From positions 3,844,001-3,908,000 of the forward strand of contig JACCLO010000004.1 in assembly GCA_029448655.1 (NCBI GenBank): a stretch of 64,000 nucleotides of DNA, in the 5' to 3' direction. The notes beneath the pieces were generated by a model, which saw only the letters and a list, made by a program, of their open reading frames with translations, was not told where the DNA came from and did no database searches. Both the position numbers and the translations under genes were made by a program. Source of the stretch: Wolfiporia cocos. Taxonomy: Eukaryota > Basidiomycota > Agaricomycetes > Polyporales > Phaeolaceae. Of the stretch, positions 31,563 to 43,232 are shown piece after piece; the first letter of the stretch is position 1, and every line of letters begins with the position of its first letter.

Positions 31563-34500
31563 TCAGTCCTGGTTGGCTGCCGCCCAATAGTACCTGGACT
31601 GTATTGCCAGTTCCCGCACCATCTTGTACATCATGAAAAGATCGAGCTCCTTCACTCGCTTGGCTTCTTGCTCGTACGCTTGTCTGATGCCCTCCACGTC
31701 CTCCGGTGGCAGCCCAGGCCAACGGCTCGCAATCTCACGTGAACTTGGTATGATGCAAGCACCGCTGGGCGTTGCAATGAAGACTGCCAGCCGAGGAGCC
31801 CATCCAACTACTGTGGAGCGAAGTGCTGTGAATAAGGAGGTTTTTCGGAGGAGCTTGTCGGCTTCTTCCTGCGTTTCGAATTCCGTTTTTCTGATGTTTT
31901 CCCAGCTGAATTGATCGGCTTAGTAATTGTACTGAATCGTAAAGGATAACTTACTCATCGTGGAGGTACACCCGTCGCCAGATACCTCTGAAAATGGACA
32001 GCTTCAAATTGTCATCCATACCCTACGGAATCGATGTCAATCACGCGTGAATGTATACACGGGAAAGGTCTCACATCTACACGAAGCAGCATATTGAATG
32101 CCACTGTCCAATCGTCCCGTTGGCCGACATTATCTCTAATGCATAGTAACTCCACGACATCTTCCACCGGTAAACATTTACCCTGCAGTGCTTGACGAAC
32201 GAGGTATTTGAAAAGCTGGTTCATACGCGCTGTTAGGCTGTCGATGATAGCAACAGCTCAGGCAGTATGACGCACTTTCTGCAGCGGAGTACCATCTCCG
32301 AGCTTCGATGCTTTCGCTTTAGCGATTGTGTCGAGTTGCACTTCCAACGATTCGTCGCCACGTAATGACGAGAGAGCGGATTTCAGATCGTTCACCACCG
32401 CCTCTTGTATCTGCACGAGCTCTAGCGCTATACGGATTGCTGAGAGAAAATCGTCAGTAAACGCTTTCGTAACGCTGCGCTCGAAAACGTACTGTTTACG
32501 GCTACGTTTTGGTGGGCGTTGATCTCGATGTTCTCTTCCCCTATGGCTATTTGCGACAGTTTTGCGACGCTGAACACGAACTGACGATGATAGCAGATGA
32601 GGAAAATGCTCAGTGGGTGGCAGCGGGTGAACTCACATGTTTTGCGGCCAGTTGCATGTCATTCTTCTCCCCAACAACAGTGAGAGCGTCTGCCGCATCC
32701 TTATAATTTCCTGCGCCCAGATGGTACATCCATGATAAATTCGGCTGTGGCCATTGTTTGTACCGCGATCCGAGGATTGGATCAGGCTTCTTTTTGAAAT
32801 ATGCGTCCAAATACTGATTGGGCTGTTGAGCATACAATGTCCTGAGCTCGCCTGTAGACAAACTGATATTAGAACAGTATAGAACGGTTATCATTGGCAT
32901 TCTCGCTTACCGTGTTGGATATACCAGTCATACAGCTCGTTGGCAAACCTTTGCTTGAATTTTTGGAGATATGACTGTATGCGGTCAGCGTAGGGATTTT
33001 CATTAGGCGGATAAACCGTTTCGCTGTGGCATAGCGTGATCAGAGTGCGGAAGTCACGATATTCCTCGGCCAGCTTAAAGGCTTGATCAGCGAGCTTGTT
33101 CCTGCCTGTGAGTCGAGTGAGCAGGCGAATGTTGGCTGTGCGAGACCAATGCTTACGAAGTGTCTCTAACACATCCGGGAGCAACTGACGGAACCTCTCA
33201 GTCGATTCTTGGCGGCTCCTCTCTAGGTCGGGCTCTAGGTCGGCCGCGGCAGGGCTATTCAAGAGTAAGTGGAGGCATCAGTAGAGCAGAAATGAGCTGA
33301 CATACTTAGAGAGCCAGTCCAGCCGCTCTTGGAAGCAAGCCAACAGTGTCGCCGCCAACTCAGAAAGCTGCTCTCGTGGCTTATTCGGATTGGATGGTCG
33401 TGAGTCGGCAATGGGGGCTTCAACAAGCTTGGCTGTAGCGCCATACAGCTCGAAGACGGCGTCGATGATTGCTGGCCGGCTCGTCCATGGATTGTATAGC
33501 GGCATTTGGATGCCATACACCCCAAAATTGTAGTTTCTGTAGTCCATAGCGGATTGCAGGACCAGCTAATTGAGGATGATTGAGTATGAACGCAAATGGA
33601 AAATCACAGCTGAGCGGCTTACCAGCAGAATATTATTGGCATGCACCAAATCATCTGGGAAGCTGCGACGATGCTCGTGCGAGGACCGCCTGACAACCTT
33701 CAAGACATGGCTGAGGAGATCGTCAAGATCCGCGACTCTCGATCTGAAGAACGCTTTCGCAGGTTCATCGTGCCGAGTGGTATCCAGTTCTGCTAAGCAT
33801 GCCGTCACGGCCGTGTAGAGGACACTGCGCGAGTTACCGAGCCTACACAGGAATCAGCGGTTCATCTTCAATTGAGCTGTGACACAATGATTACCCAAGG
33901 CTCCCGTGATATGTAAGCCACAACTGATGTGCTGCGTAGAGCTTCTCGGCATCTGATGCAAGTTGTTGGCGACTTCTCTGCGACATCTACAATATAACGG
34001 GTCATCAGCACCGATAGATGTTCCGCACAGGAGCAACATATTGCACCTTCAATAGTACAGCGTTCTCGTTGATAAATTGGACGAGGAAGCTCATCCTCTC
34101 CCTCCTGCCCAGTAACTGTGCCTGCATGTCATTTGTCTGCCGTGTGATTTCCGGATCTGATTCTGGGTCAATGTACTGCACCGCGGATGCGTCTCGACTT
34201 CGCAATGCTGCGTACCTGACTGCAGAATGGCGCGGCTGAGTTGCTGGGCACCCACCATGAGTGCCTGAGCATCAATTTCAGGAGGGAAACTGAAGTTCAA
34301 GGGGTTCTGAAATTAGCCGTCAGTAACCCAGCAAGTGGTTGTGGTAAGGCCGCCTACCCCCCGATTTGAACCATACAAGATTGCTTGAGTCATCAAAGCC
34401 TTAATAAGATCAGCACGACCGGTGCTGGAGGCACAACATCAGTATGCGTGCAAATCCAGAGCATGCGGACTAACGTAGGGTCAAACTTCTCCACTGCGTC

Positions 34501-36314
34501 CATATCGATGTAGGCATTCATCATCGTAGAAGTTGTTAGGATGAGCAGCTCGTTTTTGCCATCTACTACAGCGACCCCCAATGCACGGTCGGAAGCAGAC
34601 TTTAGCTCGAGACGATCCATAAAGGCGTTATCTGTGGAGGGACTTAGAATCGTTCCTGCATGCAGCAAATGCACGAAAATGCTACCTCGTGCGCAAATCG
34701 TAACTGCATCTCGGAACTGAGTGGCGATGAGCTTGCCGTCCCCGATGACTTGTAATCGGGGAAGCATTAGAGTGTTGAGCGAGACCGACTGTGCACAAGA
34801 TGAATGTCAAGCTTTGGACACCACAAATGCGCCCCACTTACGCTTTGGTATGGGACACTTTGCACGCCCTCTACAGTAAAGCCTTGATGGCTATGTGACA
34901 AATGGGCAATGAAGTAACTGCGACGACCATCTGTCCCAGTGTCCATGGCAGCTTGGTCCACAGGTGCACGATGTGAAATCAGAACCGTGAACTTGTTTGT
35001 GCTGCGTGGCTAGTCAGTGCATCGCTTCCAAGACTTGGCATGAGTCGAGTACATACTCCACTGCACGTAAATCCAAAAGTTCAAGGTCCAGGCTAGCATT
35101 GTCCGCGGACGTGGCAGGGAATGCCGTTCTCAGGGCCGAGGTGATCTGGTCACCTACCTCATCCTCTGAGATGAGCTCTTCCCAGCCCTCGACAGACATA
35201 TTCCACCGTTGAATTCTCAGGTCAATGAGGGCCCATAAGTCCCTACCCCGCGCGTCCCGTGCAGGCTCACTCAAAGCAACGGCATTTATATTTCCCGGTG
35301 AAGGCATCAGCTGATGCACTCCCCACAAAACAGGAAGTAGACGCGATAATGCGGGTTGAGGGCGTTTGAATGCATGTGCGGTTAATCGATGCTGCCCGCC
35401 TGTGGCAGTCAGGGTCAAACGGAACAGTCGTCCCTTATCCGTGGAAGCAATATAAGTATGTGGCTGAAAGACTAATTAGCAGTTTGTAAACGAGGGGAAC
35501 ACGCCGGCGTACATCTGCCCTCGACAAAGTCGTCACCTGTTCTTCCGGCTCGAGGTTGAGTCTCGATGATGAGAAATTGTCACCTCCGGCAAGACCCATG
35601 GCGAGGCTATCCCAGAAACGAATGCGGCCGCTAGAAGAGCCCAGGATTAACCCGGGTTCTCTCGATGGACCATAGGGAACAAGAGCATGGAAGGGCTTGG
35701 ACACAGGATATTGTCCGGGGCTCTGTGGGCAGGTAAAGATGTAACATATGGGCACGCCGCTCCGAGCCTACGCAGACATGATGTCAAGAAGGCCAAATGA
35801 CGATAGATGGAGGTCCCGACCTGAGAATATTTCCAGACAAAACACGTCTCTGGAGATGCAACAACTGCGAAGCCGGTTAATAGATCAATTTCGCCTGCAT
35901 AAGCCTCCTTGAAAAAATCTAGATATCGCGTAAGTCGCTATATACTATAATGGTGAGTGAGTAATGCTCACCGGCGTTCCTGAGGGCCACTTGCACCTCC
36001 TGAGGTAAAGGGGCATAGAAAGTAGCTGTCAACTCTGCAGACTTTGCAAAGACAGTCTCAATCTTGATACTGTGATCCTCCTCTTCGGCCTCGTCAACAT
36101 CCATACTGTTTACCTGAACCTGCTCGACTTTTGACTCTCGTATCCGCACGGGAAGCGGTGTGGCAAGCCGCGATGTCGGCAAGTTGCTGCTGGCTTTCGC
36201 AGGTCGCCTTCTGATGGGTGTATGTGCATAGGGAGAATGGCGGTGGGATCCCCGGCGAGGGGCTGGCGATGGCGCAGAGCTCGCCATAGCGATTGTAGTG
36301 GTAGAGGAAGACAA
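31563..36314 (-). CDS. NUP133: Nucleoporin Nup133/Nup155-type (probable NUP133)
   Basis: This is a scaffold nucleoporin of the Y complex. The disordered N-terminus (PRRGSHRHSPYAHTPIRRRP) is followed by the beta-propeller region (FAVVASPETCFVWKYS and SPGQYPVSKPFHALVPYGPS). The long alpha-helical C-terminal part contains FKLAEEYRDFRTLITLCHSE, RFANELYDWYIQHG, ELRTLYAQQPNQYLDAYFKK, LSWMYHLGAGNYKDAADALT and, near the end, GLPPEDVEGIRQAYEQEAKR. The HLGAGNYKDAADAL helix pair is a Nup133 C-terminal hallmark. There are many introns, most around 50-60 nt. The coding span is 4.75 kb, the largest gene here, in keeping with a protein of more than 1200 residues. Met at 36284 is an alternative start. It diverges from the PRCC-family gene. 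Confidence 0.8.
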
Positions 36315-36428
36315 GAGACAAGATGTGCAGTGGCCTGAACGAGCGCGTCGCGGGAATAGACCTGATCGCGTTCAACGCGCTGACCTTGTTCTCCAAACAA
36401 ACCACGCACTCCGCCGCTCCCTTTCATC

Positions 36429-37877
36429 ATGCTCGGCATCGAAGACTACGGCAGCGACAGCGACAGCGATGTCGAGACACAGCCCACACCGTCTTCATCT
36501 ACTCAGAAACTCTCTGCCAAGCTTCCTGCTCCCTCTAATAAGTCGGCGTTTCCCCTCCCGCCCCCGGTGAACTCTGGAGGTGCTGCTTCGTCTTCGTCCG
36601 CGAAGCCTACGGGTGGACTGTCCTTGCCTGCTCCGAAGGCAAAACGGCCAAAGAGAATCACCATAGGCTTGCCTGAATTACCTCCAGAGGATGACAAGGT
36701 TGACGCTGCAGACGAACCGCCTCCCAAGAAACCGCGCATCGAGTCGGGAACACGCTCGTCTGCACTGCTCTCTATGCTTCCTGCCCCCAAAAACAAAGCT
36801 CCTGTTCAGGCGCCACAGGAGAGGGTGCTTGGCTCTGGTCGCGGTCCTGGACTTGTCTTCAACACTGGTTCGCGCAAGTCTTCGCGAGCAGCTGTTGTGG
36901 AGGATGCTGGGGATGATGCGGAGGAAGGCATTGGACAGGATGCCGCGAACGCGGAGCCAGTCGAGGAAGGCACCACGAGGAATGCCGCGTTGCCCTTCCT
37001 GCCTCCATCGTTGGCCAAGGGAAAGGCAAATGTTTCGGTTGAAGAGAGGGTCGAGCGAGCGAAAGTCTTACGGCCGACTGTCTCCTCAGCACCTGCGGTG
37101 GACTTCTTCTCGTTAGGTATGCGGTACTTTGTTTGTTGCTTCAAAGTGCTGAGCACCGAGCAGGGTCCTCTAGCTCAGCATCTACATCGCGTAGTACCCA
37201 ACCGGGCTCATCGGCACCATTTTTGACATCCACCGCTCCATCACCGTCCGCCCCTACTTCCTCGAAGCCTCTCCTTCCAGGGATATCAGCCGCGCCGAAA
37301 GTGGACGACTTTTCCCCTCCAGAACCTACTCCGCAGGACCCATACCCTGGCTACTACATTCTGCCGTCTGGGGCTTGGGCCGCGTACGACCCTGCATATT
37401 ACAAGACCTTCTATGACAAGTGGAAGAAGGAGTACGACAACCATGTGCGTGCCCTTGAAAAGGGCACTGCGAAGGGATTCGAGGATCTCGAGACAGAGGG
37501 TGCACAGGAAGTGAATGCCTTGAAGGAGATGGAAAGAGCAAAGCAGGAGATTCAGGAAAGAGAGGAGCGAAAGGCATTGACGACTGGCAGTGTAGACGTC
37601 CCAGATGCACCGAAGATGAATATCAAGGTGCGTCCTAGAAATGTTGTTCCTCGTTGGATGAAGTCTAACGTGAATACAGGGTGCTGCCCTCGGTGGACGG
37701 GCTCGTTCACGACACCAACTTTCGACTTTGCTTACAGAAGCATATCAGAACAGGGAAGCGTTGGAAGAGAAGATCGCGCAGGGACGCAGGAACAGGAAGG
37801 AGGCAGGGAACAAGTATGGTGAGTGATACATTTGTTAACGACGGCCAGTGTGCTGAGCCTCCTGCCCAGGATTCTAA
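36429..37877 (+). CDS. PRCC-family protein (MAD2B-interacting mitotic checkpoint regulator domain)
   Basis: A nuclear protein related to human PRCC, which has been linked to splicing and to MAD2B. The N-terminus MLGIEDYGSDSDSDVE is the family start (LVAYGDSDSE in animals). A long Pro/Ser/Lys-rich region carries RITIGLPELPPEDD, then a DYxx-rich part (DPYPGYYILPSGAWAAYDPA) and a charged helix. The conserved C-terminus RARSRHQLSTLLTEAYQN, KIAQGRRNRKEAGNKYGF is completed by splicing GTATG at 37818 to GATTCTAA at 37870, giving YGF and stop. That closing motif supports the last intron (37819-37869). The start is 115-145 bp from the divergent nucleoporin start. Confidence 0.78.
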
Positions 37878-38027
37878 TTTCGCTTATGCCGACCTGTACA
37901 TTGTATACCTTGTACGCAGGTAACTCTCAGTCCACTGCCGACGTGTGTAATCATGGGCGAGTAGATGGATTAGATCAGTGTAGAAGTACAAGATGCGAGG
38001 ATATATATACACCATCCATAGTATGAT

Positions 38028-38692
<665 letters not shown>

Positions 38693-38709
38693 TGTATTTA
38701 CTCTTTGAG

Positions 38710-38898
38710 ACGCGTTAGCATGTATTCAGGTAATAGTAGAGCCAGATAGCAGCTTACCCTTGAGTAAGGAGGGGTTTAGAGGCCTACAGCGATGGTGGTG
38801 GAGAGAGGAAGAAGAGCGTGGTGGCGAGCGTGTCGCGTTGATCGCCTTTAAACAAAGGGAGAGATCACGTGAAGACGCGTTACCAGCCACAGACGCGT
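38710..38898 (-). promoter_or_regulatory. Three ACGCGT (MCB-like) boxes upstream of H2B
   Basis: ACGCGT occurs at 38710-38715, 38875-38880 and 38893-38898, that is about 18, 183 and 201 bp upstream of the H2B start. The last two share the flank AGACGCGTT. ACGCGT is the MBF-bound MluI cell-cycle box of ascomycete yeasts. Use here is inferred. Confidence 0.4.
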
Positions 38899-39017
38899 TG
38901 CGGGCGCGTGAGCGCCAGCGCGTGGCGCGACTCCCTGGAGAGCGTCGCCACTCTATTAGCAGCCCAGATGTATACGAAGAGGGTTAGCTTACAAGGTTCC
39001 ATTGTTTCAATATATAT

Positions 39018-40113
39018 CTATACGAGAATCGTTCCTACCATGCCCACAATCTTCGTCTCAGTATCTTCAACCCATACGCGCGCTGCTTTCCCTCCCTCAA
39101 TCTTTGCGCCACGAATGGAGACGCTTCGGTTCACTAGCACTGGATTGATTGCGCGATACTCAAATGATTTCAGCACCACACTGGGATTTTGTGTGGTGAA
39201 CGCTTCCAGCAGCATGAGCGCTGTGAGCGGCCCATGTACAAGTCTCTCTGCCACCACGTGTATAAACTAATCGAGAACGGAAGATGGTACATATATCACA
39301 CACCTGGGTACCCCTCTGATTTCTGCGCATAATCCTTGTCCAAGTGTATATAATGGCCATTGAACGTCAGAGCAGAGAACCGAAATAAAGTAGTAGGACT
39401 GGGTAGATATTGCATGCTGAATTCAGGGGTGGGCAGGTCATGGACTACAGTAACATGGCAGCGTAGCTGAGTGTGATTCGCGACGGGAGCCGGGGTACGT
39501 CGTACCTTGCCTTGCCTCTCGCTTATTGCCCGGAGCTGCGAGATAGACATGCGAACGCTCCTCTTCAATGGAAACTTCACTGGCGCCTTCTTTGCGATAC
39601 TCAATCTTCTGCTTCACAAATACCATCGGCGACCCCTTCTCGGATCCTTTCTTTTCCACAGAGGAGATGGTCGCCGTCGCCACAGCCTTGTCACCAAACA
39701 AGCGGCCTGTCCTCATTCCACCAAAACCGCCCGCCCGCCCACATGCGGCGCGTCCACGGCTCGGGCGGGTAGAAGTCCACATCTGTCCCGTCCGCGCGCA
39801 GCACGCGCTCGGGGTTCCGCGGATGGAAGAACACCAGGTGGTGCCCGTATCCGAGCCGCGCGCCCTCTTTGGGGATCTCGGGCGGGCTGTCAGACGCAGA
39901 GCCGTCGCGCGTCGGCAGCGTCACGTAGAGGCTGGACAGATGCTCGGGACGCACGGTGTCTGGCAGCGTGAGACGCTTGTCGGACTGGATCCACTGGTCG
40001 AGTGCGGCGATGTGCGCGGCCGATATGCTCGCATTGGACCGGCGGGCGACGTTGGCAGGGATCCAATGACATGCCGGGAGTAGGGAGGGTCGCTGAGAGA
40101 GCCGGAGCGGCAT
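39018..40113 (-). CDS. Hydroxyacyl-thioester dehydratase type 2, mitochondrial (HTD2-like hot-dog fold), frame broken
   Basis: This is a predicted 3-hydroxyacyl-ACP dehydratase of mitochondrial fatty-acid synthesis or a related hydratase. It starts MPLRLSQRPSLLPACHW (presequence-like). LGYGHHLVFFHPRNPERVLR, ADGTDVDFYPPEPWTRRMWA and GGRFWWNEDRPLV follow in one frame. The protein then continues as GDKAVATATISSVEKKG one base out of register; the first frame meets a TGA at 39691-39693. After two introns the catalytic hot-dog segment LFRFSALTFNGHYIHLDKDY appears, then ERLVHGPLTALMLLEAF and the end VEDTETKIVGMVGTILV. The H and D of that segment are the family's catalytic positions. The break could be a sequencing or assembly error in a TTT run, a real lesion, or +1 recoding. 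No GT-AG intron repairs it. Confidence 0.75.
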
Positions 40114-41294
40114 GGCAGAGCGACCCGTAATAGGACAAACATGAAGGTGGCTTGTTGATCTGAACATATTTGAGACGCCACAGGAATGTCCTCTCGCAAT
40201 CAAGGGTGTTGCGGCACAAATGTCGAGGTACGTTGCTGAAATGACGAGCTGTTCATGAAGCTGTAGAGTCGTGTAGCAGACTGTTACAGAGTAAAGGCGT
40301 GATAAAACAGCTGCCCTCGCCACTGTGGGTGCCATTCATTCGCACGAGAGAAGACCATGCCGGAGACCTCAGAGAGACCTCAGAGTACAAGGAGATGAGT
40401 TCATCGGCCGAATATTTTCCGACCCGAGATGATCATGCGTTCAATGTCTAGCGTCTGCGAGTCTGTTGATCCCTGACCATCTGCACTCTCTCTAGTCTAG
40501 CCGCCGCGACTTATTCCGATTTACCACTGCATGACTAGCTAGCATAGAGCTGTTGAGACTACGCATGACGCCTGCGCCGGTATCGCCGTGATGGAGATGG
40601 TCATTGTCCGGCGAGGGCAGTATGCCGCCGCACATCGTGAGACGCGTCCTCGTATGTTTGGTGCATTGATCCGTTTACGTTTGCGCATACAGGACGCGAG
40701 ATCCGTGTTCACGCAGTGCTGAGATAGGCGGGCAGCCGATGCGATGACTCGATGATCATTGCATGCGGCAGCGGCGGACTGGAAGCGCGCACGACGCGTC
40801 GGGTGACGCGTGACTGCCTGTGACCGTGATGGTGACAGAGCGTGTGTCAGCGCGTCGCCACCGGGCTGCACCCGCGTCCTCCCCCCACGTCGCGATCGCC
40901 TTGCCTCGCGTCTTTCTCCTCGCTCCCGCAGCGTTTCTCTTCGTTCTCTTCGCGGCCATCCAGCCTTTTGTCGACATTGGACAGCGTTGACTACCCTCCA
41001 CCGGCCATCGCCCATCGCGCTGTCAAATCTACGCCGGAAAGCCGCGGACGTCGAAAAGGCAGATCCTTCTCGGCCCTCTTTTGGCTCCCTTGCGTCCTCT
41101 GCTCGCCCACCTCTTTGTTCCATTCGACATTGTCCGTCTCTTCGACCTTCCGCCCTCGCCGGGCAACCCCCATTCTTGTCGTCCCATTTTTCGTTCGTAT
41201 CATAAAGCCCTCGCCACGACCTGTCTACCTGTGTATCACTAGTGCTCCATCCCCATAGACCTCCTCGTCGACACGCCTGCAGCACTTGGCCAAC
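40114..41294. other. Intergenic region with pyrimidine-rich leader
   Basis: This is the divergent promoter region for the HTD2-like gene and the proline-rich gene. 40860-41290 is strongly C/T-rich on the plus strand, which resembles a long fungal 5' leader. A long minus-strand frame across it is an artefact of that composition. Confidence 0.45.
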
Positions 41295-42086
41295 ATGGCT
41301 GGTATCGTCTCCCCGCAGCCTCGCACAGCTGGCCCTTCGCCCGCGCTATCCGCGTCGCGCCTTCTAAAGTCTCCTATTAATCTCCCCGATGCGATGGTGA
41401 GTGATTAAACGGCATTGTATCCCTCCGGCTGTTGACTTCGCCCTCAGGACTCTCCCTCGAGGAAGAGGGGTTTGTTTAGCCCACCACCACGGCTTAGGTC
41501 TCCCATCGATCTTTTTGACCCCCGCGCCAACAAAGCTGACGTGCGTCTTCGCCGCTGCCGTGTTTTCAATTGAGCTTAATGTGCTATTCACTGCTAGCCT
41601 TCATGTGCCCCAGTCAAGAAGCGTCGAGGATTCGTGCTGCACCGTGTGCGCACTCCCCGGCGCCGTCACTGTTCCCGACCAGATTGTCCTTCGATCTCAA
41701 CTGGCGGACCCATTTCATTTGACAACTTGCCGTGGATCTCCCAGCTCGAGGAGTCTCCGACAAGAGTGTCTATTTACGATGCTGGAGACTTATCCGTACT
41801 GACAACGGACGTCGCGAAGGGTCGTTCGGAGCCGCCGCATGATGGTGCTGTACGCAAGCGCAAGCCATCGCGCCCGTCCCATCCGGCGGTGTCGATGTCG
41901 AATGAGAACATTCCCATTTACCGTCCTCAGCCGCATCACTCAGATCTTCCTCCTGCTTATTCACTCATACACCCCGATCGATTCCCGGCTAGTCCTCGTA
42001 CCCCTCCCCCTCGAGAGTCTTTTGTGCCGTCCCAGGTGCAGTTTCACGGTCTCCGGCCTGCATTCCCACCCGGCCTCGACGACTGA
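41295..42086 (+). CDS. Proline-rich protein of unknown function
   Basis: The first exon (MAGIVSPQPRTAGPSPALSA, SRLLKSPINLPDAM) ends at a GTGAGTG donor. The second gives DSPSRKRGLFSPPPRLRSPI, then DLFDPRANKAD. A third, after an intron ending CCCCAG, runs KKRRGFVLHRVRTPRRRHC through FDNLPWISQLEESPTRVSIY to the end FHGLRPAFPPGLDD. The protein is basic near the start of exon 3 (KKRRGFVLHR, a possible nuclear signal) and Pro-rich afterwards, with a PPAY motif (SDLPPAYSLI) of the type bound by WW-domain proteins such as Rsp5-like ligases. About 215 residues. No family is recognised. The second intron donor could be GTGCGT or a GT a few bases later. Confidence 0.55.
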
Positions 42087-43232
42087 TCGATCACAGCCAC
42101 AACGTCTTCTCGCCCTGCATCTTAGGAACGGTCATCTTCATTGCATGCATCTCGATAACGTTATTCTCACGTTAAAGGCCCGCATCAACACAGCGAAACC
42201 CGACATCCAACATATATAGTTCTCTCCACCGTTGCTCATCGGTTCACCCTTCGGTCATTCCCCGAGCCACTAAACTGCCTCGATCTCTCTCTCCATATGC
42301 CAGCGCATTTACCGCCCATCATACCGCCTTCTGCTGCAAGTCTAATGTGTATAATTGCTCACGTACGCTCGTATATTCCCCCTGCGGAAACTGTACGCTT
42401 TGCTTAAATTCTCGGCCGCTCGCGGCTTATGTCTATATTGGTATCTATATGCTGCATTGATCTTGTTTTCTGCGGCATAGGTTGTCATAACATCCCGCTT
42501 CGTTCTCCTCGCTGGTCTCGAGTCATCCACGATTGCTATCAATCGTTCTGTTTGATTCATGGCTCCCGAGTAGTCTTGACTTCGTTTCGCATTGGTTGCT
42601 CTCCCAGAGTTCGTTGCCTATCGTTCTTGGCCACCGTTGCTATCGACCTGCTTTGTTTTGCTGTACATACTTCCTTTCACCTTGCCCGATGTTTTGTTTG
42701 CCTGTCTCATACCTTGACGGATAGTTCCTTTCTCATTAACCCCAGCGGTACTCGGTATAGTTCCATATTACGAGGTTGAATGCAGCCCCAGTAGCACTGG
42801 GCCGTCGAATCTGATGTACTAGTATCAGCTATGCACCCAATCTATGGTGTGTGTGAGGCCAAAGGACCGATATCATATCCGTCGGCTCAGTGTGTCGTGG
42901 ACACGTGTGTTCCTCCATTTCCTGACGGTCTCATCATTCTCGACCGCTCATGTTCGCGTCATATTAATTGGCGTCTCTGATGAATTCCGAATGGTCAAGG
43001 GTATACTTCCGCTTGGTCCGGTATGGTCGAGTCACGGCCGGGCAGACATCGAGTGGACCTGCCTTTGCATATACCGGTTGACACTGTCGACCGTGGATCA
43101 TCTGGACAGGACTAGATCAAGCGGAGGCCACTGCGTATCCACATCGAGGACCTTTGCACCGCAACTTATAGGTGCTCCCCTCGCCTCGCGTTCCTCCAGG
43201 TTCCTCTCAACCTTTATCATCACCAGGACGCA
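42087..43232. other. Intergenic region, 1.15 kb
   Basis: This holds the 3' UTR of the proline-rich gene and the SER1 promoter. It is T-rich at 42230-42780. No gene is recognised. Confidence 0.4.

Noticed and set aside
40790..40830. ACGCGT boxes near 40797 and 40808
   Set aside because: The hexamer recurs singly or in pairs across the window close to chance frequency; no replication gene is adjacent, so I kept only the clusters at CSM3 and H2B.
40539..41285. 248-codon minus-strand frame upstream of the proline-rich gene
   Set aside because: Arg/Gly/Glu-rich low-complexity product that mirrors the C/T-rich plus-strand leader; no domain.
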